NCBI RefSeq assembly: GCF_028737255.1
Contig: NZ_JAQZAN010000012.1
Location: 62,001 to 126,000 of the forward strand
DNA length: 64,000 nucleotides
Origin: Actinomycetospora straminea
GTDB taxonomy: Bacteria > Actinomycetota > Actinomycetes > Mycobacteriales > Pseudonocardiaceae
Direction: 5' to 3'
Part shown: positions 41,964 to 50,366 of the stretch, in pieces
How the letters are laid out: the number at the start of each line of letters is the position of its first letter
How positions within the stretch are numbered: position 1 is the first letter of the stretch
Notes under the pieces: generated by a model
What the model was told of the DNA's origin: nothing
Seen by the model: the letters and a program-made list of their open reading frames with translations, nothing else
Databases searched by the model: none
Translations under genes and position numbers: made by a program

Positions 41964-42706
41964 CCACGGAGTCCGCGGACGGGTCGGCCGTGGCACGCGA
42001 GCGGGTCCGCGCCCGCTACGCCGCCGCGGCCGACCAGGTCCGCGCCGGCCGGACCCCGAGCTGCTCGGGGTCCGACCCGGCCGGGATGTGCGGCGACGCC
42101 TACGACCCGTCCGACCTCGCCGACGCCGCGGGGGCCGGGGTCGCCAGCCTCGGCTGCGGGAACCCGCTCGCCGTCGCGGAGCTGCTCGCCGGGGAGACCG
42201 TGCTCGACCTCGGGTCCGGCGCCGGGCTGGACGTGCTGCTCTCCGCCCGCCGCGTCGGACCCACCGGGTTCGCCTACGGGCTGGACATGACCGACGAGAT
42301 GCTCGACCTCGCCCGCCAGAACGCCGCCGACGCGGGCGTCACCAACGTCGAGTTCCTGCGCGGGCACATCGAGGCGATCCCGCTGCCCGACGCCTCGGTC
42401 GACGTCGTCATCTCCAACTGCGTGATCAACCTGTCCACGGACGCGCCGGCCGTGTTCGGCGAGATCGCGCGAGTGCTGCGGCCCGGCGGGCGCCTCGGCG
42501 TCTCCGACCTCGTCGCGGACGACGAGGCCGACCGCGCGACGGTCGCCGACGGGGCGGCATCGGTCGGGGCGATCACCGGTGTCCTCCGTCGGGCCGAGTA
42601 CCGGGCCCAGCTCCGGGAGGCCGGCCTCTCCGAGGTCGCGATCACCCTCACCCAGGAGGTCGCCGGCGGTGTCTTCTCGGCCGTCATCCAGGCCTCGCGC
42701 ACCTGA
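41960..42706 (+). CDS. arsM: arsenite S-adenosylmethionine methyltransferase
   Basis: 248 residues. SAM motif [37 protein letters not shown], and the ArsM signature [17 protein letters not shown]. Cysteines in [14 protein letters not shown] and [10 protein letters not shown] correspond to the arsenite-binding set. Methylates As(III); with ArsI in the same transcript the pair could both make and demethylate organoarsenicals. Start overlaps the arsI stop. Confidence 0.92.
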   Translation: MTTESADGSAVARERVRARYAAAADQVRAGRTPSCSGSDPAGMCGDAYDPSDLADAAGAGVASLGCGNPLAVAELLAGETVLDLGSGAGLDVLLSARRVGPTGFAYGLDMTDEMLDLARQNAADAGVTNVEFLRGHIEAIPLPDASVDVVISNCVINLSTDAPAVFGEIARVLRPGGRLGVSDLVADDEADRATVADGAASVGAITGVLRRAEYRAQLREAGLSEVAITLTQEVAGGVFSAVIQASRT

Positions 42707-42730
42707 CGAGGCCGGGCGCACACTGCCCGG

Positions 42731-43252
42731 ATGGACCGACACGCGGTTCATCGGGACCTCGAGCGCGCGCGCTCGACGTTCCACGAACTGCACGCCCGGG
42801 CGACACCCGCGGCTCTGGCGCGCCGCTCGAACGGCACGCGGTGGTCCAACCAGCAACTGCTGTTCCACATGCTGCTCGGCTACCTGATCATTCGGGCGCT
42901 CGGCAACCTCGTCCGCATCGTCGGACGGCTCCCGCCCGGCGTGGGTCGGGCCTGGGCGAGGGTCCTGGACGCCGGCACACGCCCCTTCGACGTCGTCAAC
43001 TACGCCGGCTCGTGGGCCGGGGGCAGCACTCTCGGGCCGCGGGGGCAGACGGCGCTCTTCGACCGGGTGATCGCCGCGTTGCACCGCCGCCTGGACCGGG
43101 AGACCGACGCCGACCTCGCGCGGGGGATGCACTACCCCACGCGCTGGGACCCGTACTTCACGCCGTACATGACCCTCGCCGACGTCTACGCGTACCCCAC
43201 CCGGCACTTCGACCACCACCGACGACAGCTCACCCTCGACGGCCCTCCGTGA
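42731..43252 (+). CDS. DinB-like four-helix protein
   Basis: 173 residues. [39 protein letters not shown] and a C-terminal FDHHRRQL suggest a DinB/YfiT-like four-helix bundle with histidines positioned to bind metal. It is 24 bases downstream of arsM, so it may be co-transcribed, although its direct role in arsenic handling is not evident. DinB-family proteins often act as mycothiol- or bacillithiol-dependent transferases. Confidence 0.72.
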   Translation: MDRHAVHRDLERARSTFHELHARATPAALARRSNGTRWSNQQLLFHMLLGYLIIRALGNLVRIVGRLPPGVGRAWARVLDAGTRPFDVVNYAGSWAGGSTLGPRGQTALFDRVIAALHRRLDRETDADLARGMHYPTRWDPYFTPYMTLADVYAYPTRHFDHHRRQLTLDGPP

Positions 43253-43297
43253 GGGTCGTCGCCGCGGCCAGGCCGGATCACGAGACGGCCGGCGCGC

Positions 43298-43837
43298 TCA
43301 GTCCTCGGGGTCCCGCACGGCGACTCGCGGTGGTCGTCGATCGGGGTCGGTCCGGGTCTCATCGGCGAGGACCCGGCCGCGCGGCTTGTAGACGTTGAGC
43401 ACCGCGACGACGAGCAGGACGACCAGGCCGGCGCCGGGATGGACGACGTCACCGCCCAGGCGGAGCACCTCCTCCGCCGGCGCGGTCGCCGCGCGTCGTG
43501 CGGTCTCGCTGACGTCCCGCATGTGGAGCACCGTGATCAGCGTGGCCACGCTCGTCAGGACGAGGCTCACGACGACCCACCAGTGCCTGACGAGGCCCCA
43601 GGCGGTGCTGAGAGAGACGGCCACGCCGGTGACCAGTGCTCCGACGGCCAGAGGGACCACCACGGTCCACCCCACGGTCTCCAGCATCTGCCACGCGGCG
43701 CGGACCACGTCCGGCTCGTCACTCGAGCCCGCGACGATCCCGAGGACGAGGTAGCACGCGGCGGCACCCACCCAGCCGACCGAGGCCACCAGGTGGACCG
43801 TCAGGAGGCCCAGCCGCACACGCCGATCGATCCTCAC
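43298..43837 (-). CDS. DUF2269-like integral membrane protein
   Basis: 179 residues with four membrane spans: near 7-30 (LLTVHLVASVGWVGAAACYL), 55-75 (VVVPLAVGALVTGVAV), 85-105 (WWVVVSLVLTSVATLITVLH) and 133-150 (GAGLVVLLVVAVLNVY). The first span pattern with LVASVGWVGAAA recalls DUF2269 proteins. The GTG overlaps the stop of the small membrane protein upstream (GTGA). Both lie opposite a TetR gene that probably represses them. Confidence 0.75.
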   Translation of the reverse strand: MRIDRRVRLGLLTVHLVASVGWVGAAACYLVLGIVAGSSDEPDVVRAAWQMLETVGWTVVVPLAVGALVTGVAVSLSTAWGLVRHWWVVVSLVLTSVATLITVLHMRDVSETARRAATAPAEEVLRLGGDVVHPGAGLVVLLVVAVLNVYKPRGRVLADETRTDPDRRPPRVAVRDPED

Positions 43838-44061
43838 GACATCGCCACCCGCGTCGGGACCGTCCCGACGTGGACCAGGGCGGCGGAGCCGTGCTGCGCC
43901 GGCCCGTGCGAGCCGCCGCCCACGATCGTGTGGACGAGCAGGGCGAGGGCGATCGCCAGCACGACCAGCACGAACACCGTGACCCATCGCGGGACGAGCA
44001 CGCGGCGGCCGGCCCGTCCGCGAGCGGTGTCCGGCGGGTGGGGGTCGTCGGCCATGAGCAC
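43834..44061 (-). CDS. small single-span membrane protein, 75 aa
   Basis: One membrane helix (VTVFVLVVLAIALALLVHTIVG) after an Arg-rich cytoplasmic start; a short His/Gly-rich extracytoplasmic tail (GGGSHGPAQHGSAALVHVG). An alternative ATG two codons in gives MADDPH. Coupled to the DUF2269-like gene by a 4-base overlap and divergent from TetR. The histidine-containing tail recalls small proteins found with metal-resistance genes, but this is only a resemblance. Confidence 0.65.
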   Translation of the reverse strand: MLMADDPHPPDTARGRAGRRVLVPRWVTVFVLVVLAIALALLVHTIVGGGSHGPAQHGSAALVHVGTVPTRVAMS

Positions 44062-44073
44062 CTCCGAAGTTTC

Positions 44074-44109
44074 GTGGACAGTGTGTCTACACCACGACAG
44101 ACTGTCTAC
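44074..44109. promoter_or_regulatory. probable TetR operator, duplicated half-sites
   Basis: GTGGACA-GTG-TGTCTAC and ACAG-A-CTGTCTAC lie head to tail, giving TGTCTAC twice (44084 and 44103). They fill the gap between the TetR gene and the divergent small membrane operon. Confidence 0.6.
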
Positions 44110-44138
44110 AGGAGCGCGATCGGCGGTACCGTCGGCGC

Positions 44139-44855
44139 GTGCCGAAGCTCTGGGACGAGACCGTCGAGTCCCACCGCCGCGTGGTGCGCGAGGCGATCGA
44201 GGACGCCGCGTGGGCGCTCGCCGACGAGCACGGGCTCCGGGCCGTCACCATGGCCGGGATCGCCACCGCCGCGGGGATCTCCCGGGCGACGATCTACAAG
44301 TACTTCCCCGACGTCGAGTCCGTCCTCGCGGCCTGGCACCAGCGCCAGGTCGACGCGCACCTCGAGCAGCTGACCGCGATGAGCGAGTCCGCCGACGACC
44401 CGGAGCAAGCCCTGCGATCGGTCCTCGGCGCCTACGCCGGGATGATCGCTCGTCGTGGACGGCACGGCCCCGAGCTCGCCGCGTCGCTGCACCGGCCGGG
44501 CGATCACCGGACGAGCGAGGCACGGGTCGACGACCTCCTGCGGCGACTGATCACGTCCCGCGTCGAGGCGGGCCACGTGCGGGCGGACATCGAGGTCGAC
44601 CTCCTCGTCCGCTTCTGCCGGCACGCCCTGGGAGCAGCAGCCGAGCTTCACTCACCGGAGGGCGTCGACCGCCTCGTCGAGCTCACGCTCGCCGGACTGG
44701 AGCCGGAGGCCGCCGGTCCGGGCTCGGTGTCACGACGCGACGAAGACGGGCAGGACCAGGCCGGCGGCGATGCCGAGGACCAGGGAGAGAAGGGCGGCGG
44801 TGACGGCGCCGTGGCGTGCGGTCCGGGACTCACGGATCCCGTCCGCGGACCCTGA
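44139..44855 (+). CDS. TetR/AcrR family transcriptional regulator
   Basis: 238 residues. Helix-turn-helix: REAIEDAAWALADEHGLRAV, TMAGIATAAGISRATIYKYF, then PDVESVLAAWH. The last 45 residues (after AGLEPEAAG) are low-complexity and lie antisense to the 3' end of nuoN, so the frame overlaps that convergent gene by 126 bases; the protein core ends before this. GTG start. Likely autoregulated through the adjacent repeats and acting on the divergent membrane genes. Confidence 0.84.
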   Translation: MPKLWDETVESHRRVVREAIEDAAWALADEHGLRAVTMAGIATAAGISRATIYKYFPDVESVLAAWHQRQVDAHLEQLTAMSESADDPEQALRSVLGAYAGMIARRGRHGPELAASLHRPGDHRTSEARVDDLLRRLITSRVEAGHVRADIEVDLLVRFCRHALGAAAELHSPEGVDRLVELTLAGLEPEAAGPGSVSRRDEDGQDQAGGDAEDQGEKGGGDGAVACGPGLTDPVRGP

Positions 44856-46136
44856 TGGCTCGTCCCGGAACAGCGGGGCGATCCAGCGCAGGTAGTAGAA
44901 GAGCGAGGCGACGGTGTTGATCGCGGCGAGGACGGCGAGCCAGGCCATCCCGCCGTCGAAGGCCGCGGCGAAGGCGGTGAGCTTGCCGACGAAGACGGCC
45001 GTGGGCGGTGTCCCGACCAGGCCGAGCAGGCTCACGACGAGGGCGCTCGCGAGCAGGGGACGACGTCGGCCGAGCCCCCGGAACTCCTCGATGGTGCGCG
45101 CGGGGTGGGCCGCGACCACGGCGAAGGCCGCGACGTTCGTGAGCGTGTAGGCGGCGAGGTAGAAGAGCAGGGCGGGCAGCGCCTGCGGGGCACGGGCGCC
45201 CACGGCGATGATCATCAGCACGTAGCCGACCTGGGAGACCGTGGAGTAGGCGAGCAGCCGCAGGACGGACGTCTGGGCGAACGCGGCGAGGTTGCCCAGG
45301 GTCATGCTGAGCGCTGCCAGCACCGCGACCAGCAACGGCCAGGGGACGATCTGGTCCGGGACGGCCAGGAGGAGCCGCCACATCGCGGCCAGCGCGCCGA
45401 CCTTGGGAATGGTCGTCAGGACGGCGGCGACAGCCGGCGGCGTGCCGTCGGTGACGTCGGGGACCCAGAAGTGCGCGGGGACGGCGCCGGCCTTGAAGGC
45501 CAGGCCGGCCAGCACCGCGACGAGTCCGACGGCCGCCGGCCCGGCCGCTCCCGTCGCGAGTCCGCCGGGCAGGGCCTCGTAGCCGGTCGTCCCGCCGGCT
45601 CCGTACAGCAGGGTGGTGCCGGCGAGCATCGTGACTCCGGCGAAGGCACCGGAGAGGTAGTACTTCAACGCGGCCTCGGTCGTCGCGCCCGACTTGGCCC
45701 ACCCGGTCAGGGCGTAGAGCGGGACGCTCGCGAGAAGGAACGCGGCGAACAGCAGCAGGAGATCGCAGGCACCGGCCATCAGCACCGCTCCGAGACCGCC
45801 GAGCAGGACGAGCGCGGTGAACTCGCTCTCGCGCGGGTGCGCGGCGACGGCGTCGCGGGACCACCAGAGGATCAGGGCGACCGCGACCAGGACGATCGCG
45901 CGCACCGCATGGGTGGTCGTGTCGAGGACGTAGGTGTCGAAGGTGGTGCTGGGCGGCCTCGTCGCGGCGACGACCGTCGCGACCACGCCGACGCCCACGG
46001 CGAGCAGGGCGAGGACGCGCACCCGCCCCTGCCGGCGGCGTGGTGTCCATGCCCCGACGAGGACGGCGAGCACCGCGCCTCCGAGCAGCGCGAGCTCGGG
46101 GACCAGCGTCGTGGGGTCCTCGGTCATCATCACCAC
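44730..46136 (-). CDS. nuoN: NuoN-like proton-translocating subunit
   Basis: 468 residues, about 13-14 membrane spans, Proton_antipo_M domain. Key segments: LKYYLSGAFAGVTMLAGTTL, LAFKAGAVPAHFWVPDVTDG (lysine and histidine of the half-channel), AFAQTSVLRLLAYSTVSQVGYVL, and VSLLGLVGTPPTAVFVGKLT. Last gene of the leftward nuo-like operon. Its ATG cluster (three near-consecutive Met) leaves the start within a few codons uncertain. 3' end overlaps the convergent TetR gene. Confidence 0.92.
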   Translation of the reverse strand: MVMMTEDPTTLVPELALLGGAVLAVLVGAWTPRRRQGRVRVLALLAVGVGVVATVVAATRPPSTTFDTYVLDTTTHAVRAIVLVAVALILWWSRDAVAAHPRESEFTALVLLGGLGAVLMAGACDLLLLFAAFLLASVPLYALTGWAKSGATTEAALKYYLSGAFAGVTMLAGTTLLYGAGGTTGYEALPGGLATGAAGPAAVGLVAVLAGLAFKAGAVPAHFWVPDVTDGTPPAVAAVLTTIPKVGALAAMWRLLLAVPDQIVPWPLLVAVLAALSMTLGNLAAFAQTSVLRLLAYSTVSQVGYVLMIIAVGARAPQALPALLFYLAAYTLTNVAAFAVVAAHPARTIEEFRGLGRRRPLLASALVVSLLGLVGTPPTAVFVGKLTAFAAAFDGGMAWLAVLAAINTVASLFYYLRWIAPLFRDEPSGSADGIRESRTARHGAVTAALLSLVLGIAAGLVLPVFVAS

Positions 46137-46179
46137 GGCGGCTCCCCCCGACGGGGCACTGACGCCTCCGACACGTCCC

Positions 46180-47685
46180 TCATCGGGACACCAGCTCGTT
46201 GACCACCCGCGCCGCGGGCTCGATCAGGTCGAGGAGGAAGCGCGGCACCACGCCGATCAGGGTGGCCAGCAGGAGCAGCGGGACGACGGCCCCGAGCTCC
46301 CGGGCCCGCAGGTCGGGGAAGGGACGTGGCGTGCCCGGCGCGTCGGGGAAGCGCAGCTCGCCGAGCAACATCCGGGAGAGCGCGAGCAGGAACAGCCCGG
46401 CGGTGACGAGGATGCCGACGACGGCGATCGCGGTCGCCACGGGTGCCGCGCCCAGCGCGCCGGTGAAGATCTGGAACTCGGCGATGAACCCGGAGAAGCC
46501 GGGGAGCCCGAGCGAGGCGAAGGCGGCCACCGCGAACAGGCCGGCGAACCGCGGCGTGCGCGCCGCCAGGCCGCCGTAGGCGCTCATGTCGTAGGTGCGG
46601 CCGCGGTCGTGCAGCGCGCCGGCGAGCAGGAACAGGGCGCCGGTGATGAGGCCGTGCGACACCATCTGGGTGACCGCGCCGGTCGTCGCGAGCTGCCGGG
46701 CCTGGGCGTCGCTCCCGGCGACCAGGCCGGCGGCGCCGACGCCGAGCAGGACGTAGCCCATGTGGTTCACCGAGGTGTAGGCGATCATGCGCTTCAGGTC
46801 GGTCTGGGCGAGCGCGACCATCGCGCCGTAGATCACCGACACGACGCCGAGCACCACGACGACACCGGCGAACTGCCGCCACGACGCGGGCAGCAGCGGC
46901 ATCGCGATGCGGACGAAGCCGTAGGTCCCCATCTTCAGCAGCACGCCGGCCAGCACGGCGGAACCTGCGGCCGGGGCCTCCGTGTGGGCCGGCGGCAGCC
47001 AGGTGTGGAACGGGACGAGCGGGGTCTTCACCGCCAGCCCGACACCGATCGCGAGCAGGGCGGCGCCGGCCACGGGGCCTCCGGCCGCGAGCGGGTTCTG
47101 CGCGGCGAGGGCGGGGATGTCGAAGGTGTGGGGGGTCGCGGCGAGGTAGATCAGGATGAAGCCGAGGAGAAGCGCCAGCGAGCCCAGGAAGGTGTACAGG
47201 AAGAACGTCAGGGCCGCCGAGCGTGCGCGGGCGCCGTGGCCCCAGCCGGCGATGACGAAGTACATGAACACGATCGACAGGTCGAAGAACAGGAAGAACA
47301 GGATCAGGTCGAGGGCGACGAAGACACCGACGCTGACGGTCTGCAGGGCCAGGAACAGCAGCACGTACGACTTCGGGCGTCGGTCCTCGCGCAACGACCA
47401 GACCGCGGCCGCGGTGAACACGACGACCGTCATCGCCACGAGCGGGAGCGAGAGCCCGTCGACCCCCAGGTGGTACGAGATGCCCGCGCTCGGGATCCAG
47501 GCGACCTGCTCGACGAACCCGTAGCCGCCGGCGGGCAGCTGCCGCCACATCACGGCGACGAGGGCGAGCTGCACGAGCCCGGTGGCCACCCACGGCACGG
47601 TGTAGCGGCGCGGTCGGCTCGTGGCCGGCAGCGCGGCGAGGGCGAGCGCGACGACGACGGGCAGGAACACGACGACGGAGAGCAC
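46180..47685 (-). CDS. nuoM: NuoM-like proton-translocating subunit
   Basis: 501 residues with about 14 membrane spans. Contains FFDLSIVFMYFVIAGWGHG, GLAVKTPLVPFHTWLPPAHT, LLKMGTYGFVRIAMPLLP, and AQTDLKRMIAYTSVNHMGYV, all standard NuoM motifs; functional lysine and glutamate positions look intact. One base downstream of the nuoL stop. It would form an antiporter-like proton channel in the membrane arm. Confidence 0.95.
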   Translation of the reverse strand: MLSVVVFLPVVVALALAALPATSRPRRYTVPWVATGLVQLALVAVMWRQLPAGGYGFVEQVAWIPSAGISYHLGVDGLSLPLVAMTVVVFTAAAVWSLREDRRPKSYVLLFLALQTVSVGVFVALDLILFFLFFDLSIVFMYFVIAGWGHGARARSAALTFFLYTFLGSLALLLGFILIYLAATPHTFDIPALAAQNPLAAGGPVAGAALLAIGVGLAVKTPLVPFHTWLPPAHTEAPAAGSAVLAGVLLKMGTYGFVRIAMPLLPASWRQFAGVVVVLGVVSVIYGAMVALAQTDLKRMIAYTSVNHMGYVLLGVGAAGLVAGSDAQARQLATTGAVTQMVSHGLITGALFLLAGALHDRGRTYDMSAYGGLAARTPRFAGLFAVAAFASLGLPGFSGFIAEFQIFTGALGAAPVATAIAVVGILVTAGLFLLALSRMLLGELRFPDAPGTPRPFPDLRARELGAVVPLLLLATLIGVVPRFLLDLIEPAARVVNELVSR

Positions 47686-47686
47686 G

Positions 47687-49501
47687 TCAGCTCACCCCGA
47701 TCAGGATCACGGCGAGGGCGGCCAGCACGCCGAAACCGACGGCGGCCTGGGCGTAGTACTGGTGGAGCTGGCCGGTCTGGGGTCGGCGGGCAGTACGGCC
47801 GAGAGCTCGGGCGCCGGCCGCCACACCGTCGACGCCCCGGTCGAGACCCCGCTCGACACGTCGATCGACCACGTCGGCGGCGCGGACCGCGGCGCGGCCC
47901 GCTCCGAGCACGACGCGGTGGTGGAACCGGTCGTCGAGGCGGGCGAGGGCGGTGGCGAGCCGGAGGGCCGGCCGGACGGAGACGGCGACGGCGAGCCGCT
48001 CGAGGCCCAGCCACGCGCGGAGTGCCGCCGGGGCCGGGAACCGGCCGGCCGCGCGCCACGTCACCCCGACGCCGACGAGAGCGATCGCCCCGGACACGAC
48101 GAGCTCGAGAACGGTCGGTTCCGGAGCCGGCCGGAGGATGTCCGGGCCGAGGGCGAGCAGCCCCGCCGCCGCTGCCGTCACCGCGAGGGTCACGGCGACG
48201 GCGGCCTGGAGCCGCGCCCCGGCGCGCCCGATCGCAGCGTCCTCGGTGGCCGGGGGCGAGGGTCGCCACACGAACCACAGCGCCTTCGTGGCGTAGCCGG
48301 CCGAGACGAGGCCGGCGGCCAGACCGACGGCGTAGAGCGCGGGACTGCTCGCCGCCGCGCCCGCGAGGACGGCGTCCTTGCTCACCCAGAGGCCCGTCGG
48401 TGGCACGCCGGCCAGGGCCACGGCGCCGACGGTGAAGCTCACGCCGAGGACGGGATGGCGCCGCGCGGCGCCACGCAGATCGTCGAGCTCCCGGCTGCCG
48501 ACCCGCACCAGCCACGCGCCGGCCACCAGGAACAGCAGGCTCTTGGTCGCGCCGTGCGCGACGGTCTGGAGCACCCCGCCCGGCACGGCGCCGACCCCGG
48601 CGGCGAGCACCATGTACCCGATCTGGGCCGAGGTCGAGGCGGCGAGCAGTTGCTTGAGGTCGCTCTGGGCGAGCGCGACGAGACCGAGCAGCAGGGCGGT
48701 CGCCACGCCGACCCACGCCACCAGCGGCCCGGCCCAATCGGTCGCGTCCAGCCCGGCAGCTGTCCGCAGGAGCAGATAGGCACCGGCGGCGACCATCGTC
48801 GCCGAGTGCAGCAGCGCCGACACCGGGCTCGGGCCGTGCATGGCGCCCGCGAGCCAGAAGCTGAACGGCAGCTGCGCGGACTTGCCGACCGCGGCGACCA
48901 CGACGCCGGCCACGGCGAGGTCTCGCCAGCCACCGGCCACCACGGGTAGTGCGTCGATCGCGAGTGTCGGGACGCCGCCCGCCAGGATGGCGCCCGCCGC
49001 GAGGTAGAGCCCGAGATCGGCCGTGCGCGTGGTGAGGAAGGCCGTCCTCGCGCCGCGGGCCGCCGCCGGGTCGCCGGTGTGGTGGGCGATGAGCGCCCAG
49101 CTGGTCGCGCCCATGACCTCCCACGCGGCGAGCAGCGGCGGCAGCGTCGTCGCGGTGACCGTCGCCAGCATCGCGCCGGCGAAGACCAGCACGAGGCCGA
49201 CGAAGCGGCCCGATCGCAGGGCCGGCTCGCCCGCGGCGAACGCCAGCACCGCGAGGAGCGCGACCGCGACGAGCACGATCATCACCGCCGACAGGTCGTC
49301 GACCGCGAAACCGGCGGCGATGCCGTCGAGGAGCGGCACGACACCCACCGGGCGTTGCCGGGCGGCGGCCACCGCCAGCCCGACGGTCGCCGCGGCGATC
49401 AGGAGTCCCGCGGGGACGGCGCCGCGCGGAGGACGCACCACGATCAGGGCGATGCCGCCGACGAGGGGGACGGCGAGCAGGGCGACGAGGAGGACGCTCA
49501 T
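47687..49501 (-). CDS. nuoL: NuoL-like proton-translocating subunit
   Basis: 604 residues. Proton_antipo_N and _M regions: LLAAWEVMGATSWALIAHHT, VGKSAQLPFSFWLAGAMHGP, SPVSALLHSATMVAAGAYLL, LAQSDLKQLLAASTSAQIGY and VAHGATKSLLFLVAGAWL. The C-terminus holds a long amphipathic region and a final span (QYYAQAAVGFGVLAALAVIL), consistent with the lateral helix of NuoL. The ATG is two bases past the nuoK stop; the open frame upstream is antisense artefact. Confidence 0.93.
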   Translation of the reverse strand: MSVLLVALLAVPLVGGIALIVVRPPRGAVPAGLLIAAATVGLAVAAARQRPVGVVPLLDGIAAGFAVDDLSAVMIVLVAVALLAVLAFAAGEPALRSGRFVGLVLVFAGAMLATVTATTLPPLLAAWEVMGATSWALIAHHTGDPAAARGARTAFLTTRTADLGLYLAAGAILAGGVPTLAIDALPVVAGGWRDLAVAGVVVAAVGKSAQLPFSFWLAGAMHGPSPVSALLHSATMVAAGAYLLLRTAAGLDATDWAGPLVAWVGVATALLLGLVALAQSDLKQLLAASTSAQIGYMVLAAGVGAVPGGVLQTVAHGATKSLLFLVAGAWLVRVGSRELDDLRGAARRHPVLGVSFTVGAVALAGVPPTGLWVSKDAVLAGAAASSPALYAVGLAAGLVSAGYATKALWFVWRPSPPATEDAAIGRAGARLQAAVAVTLAVTAAAAGLLALGPDILRPAPEPTVLELVVSGAIALVGVGVTWRAAGRFPAPAALRAWLGLERLAVAVSVRPALRLATALARLDDRFHHRVVLGAGRAAVRAADVVDRRVERGLDRGVDGVAAGARALGRTARRPQTGQLHQYYAQAAVGFGVLAALAVILIGVS

Positions 49502-49503
49502 CG

Positions 49504-49809
49504 TCAGCCCCGCAGCTCGGCGGCGTCGTCGGTCATGTCGATGCGCTTCGCCCGGTAGATCGCGGTCGTGACCGCGAAGCCGGCCGCCATCTCGATGGCC
49601 ATCGCCGTGACGACGATGACGATCAGCACCTGGCCCTCCGTGCCGGCGGGGGCCAGGAAGTACCAGAACGCGGCCGCGGCGAGGACGACGCCGTTGAGCA
49701 GGAGCTCGAGGCCCATCATCAGCATGACGATGGATTGCTGGGTGAGCGCCCCGAACAGGCCGACGGCGACGAGCGCGGCGGCGACGACGAGGAAGGCCTG
49801 GAGGTTCAT
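49504..49809 (-). CDS. nuoK: NuoK-like subunit
   Basis: 101 residues, three membrane spans: NLQAFLVVAAALVAVGLFGA, MMGLELLLNGVVLAAAAFWY (the second with the conserved glutamate) and GQVLIVIVVTAMAIEMAAGF, which also carries a conserved glutamate. Normal NuoK length. The start overlaps the nuoJ stop (ATGA). Confidence 0.94.
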   Translation of the reverse strand: MNLQAFLVVAAALVAVGLFGALTQQSIVMLMMGLELLLNGVVLAAAAFWYFLAPAGTEGQVLIVIVVTAMAIEMAAGFAVTTAIYRAKRIDMTDDAAELRG

Positions 49810-50366
49810 CGTCCGACACCGCCGCGGTCGCGGTCGTCGGACGCCGGGGCGTCGAGCTCGTCGCCCAGCCGGTCGTACCGGCCCCGGCCGGCGGCCAGGA
49901 CGACCGTGCCGACGATCGTCGCGAACAGCGTCACGCCCAGGGTCATCATCGTCAGCATCTGGCCGCCCATGAGGCTCTCGCCGAGGGCCATCGTGAGGTC
50001 CGCCGCCGGCCGGCCCCCGCGCACCGGCCAGTCCACGAGGAGCGCGCCCCCGGCGAGGGCCACGAAGGTGGTCACGGCGATGACTGCGGCCCCACGGGTG
50101 TTGTGGAACATCGACATCGGCATGAGCCCGGCCGGGTTCATCATGTACATGATCATGAAGATGGCCATGACGACCATCTCGATGACCATCATCAGCACGA
50201 TGACCACGCCGAGGTACTGGAGTCCCGTCATGAGCACCAGTCCGGCGACGGCGAGGAACGAGAGGAGCAGCAGGAACGTCGCGCGCGCCATCGAGTCGAC
50301 GCGGAACACCAGCGCGCCGGCGACGACGGCGGTCACGGCGAGCACCACGAACAGGGCAGTCGTCAT
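49806..50366 (-). CDS. nuoJ: NuoJ-like subunit
   Basis: 186 residues, five membrane spans, including LLLLSFLAVAGLVLMTGLQY and LGVVIVLMMVIEMVVMAIFM, the conserved span with its glutamate. A Met-rich stretch follows (MIMYMMNPAGLMPMSMFHNT), unusual for NuoJ and potentially copper-binding. ATG overlaps the nuoH stop by one base. The C-terminal tail is acidic. Confidence 0.9.
   Translation of the reverse strand: MTTALFVVLAVTAVVAGALVFRVDSMARATFLLLLSFLAVAGLVLMTGLQYLGVVIVLMMVIEMVVMAIFMIMYMMNPAGLMPMSMFHNTRGAAVIAVTTFVALAGGALLVDWPVRGGRPAADLTMALGESLMGGQMLTMMTLGVTLFATIVGTVVLAAGRGRYDRLGDELDAPASDDRDRGGVGR

Noticed and set aside
45105-48949. Large plus-strand frames rich in Gly, Glu, Arg and Asp
   Set aside because: Antisense to nuoL, nuoM and nuoN, whose membrane-protein sequences are unambiguous.
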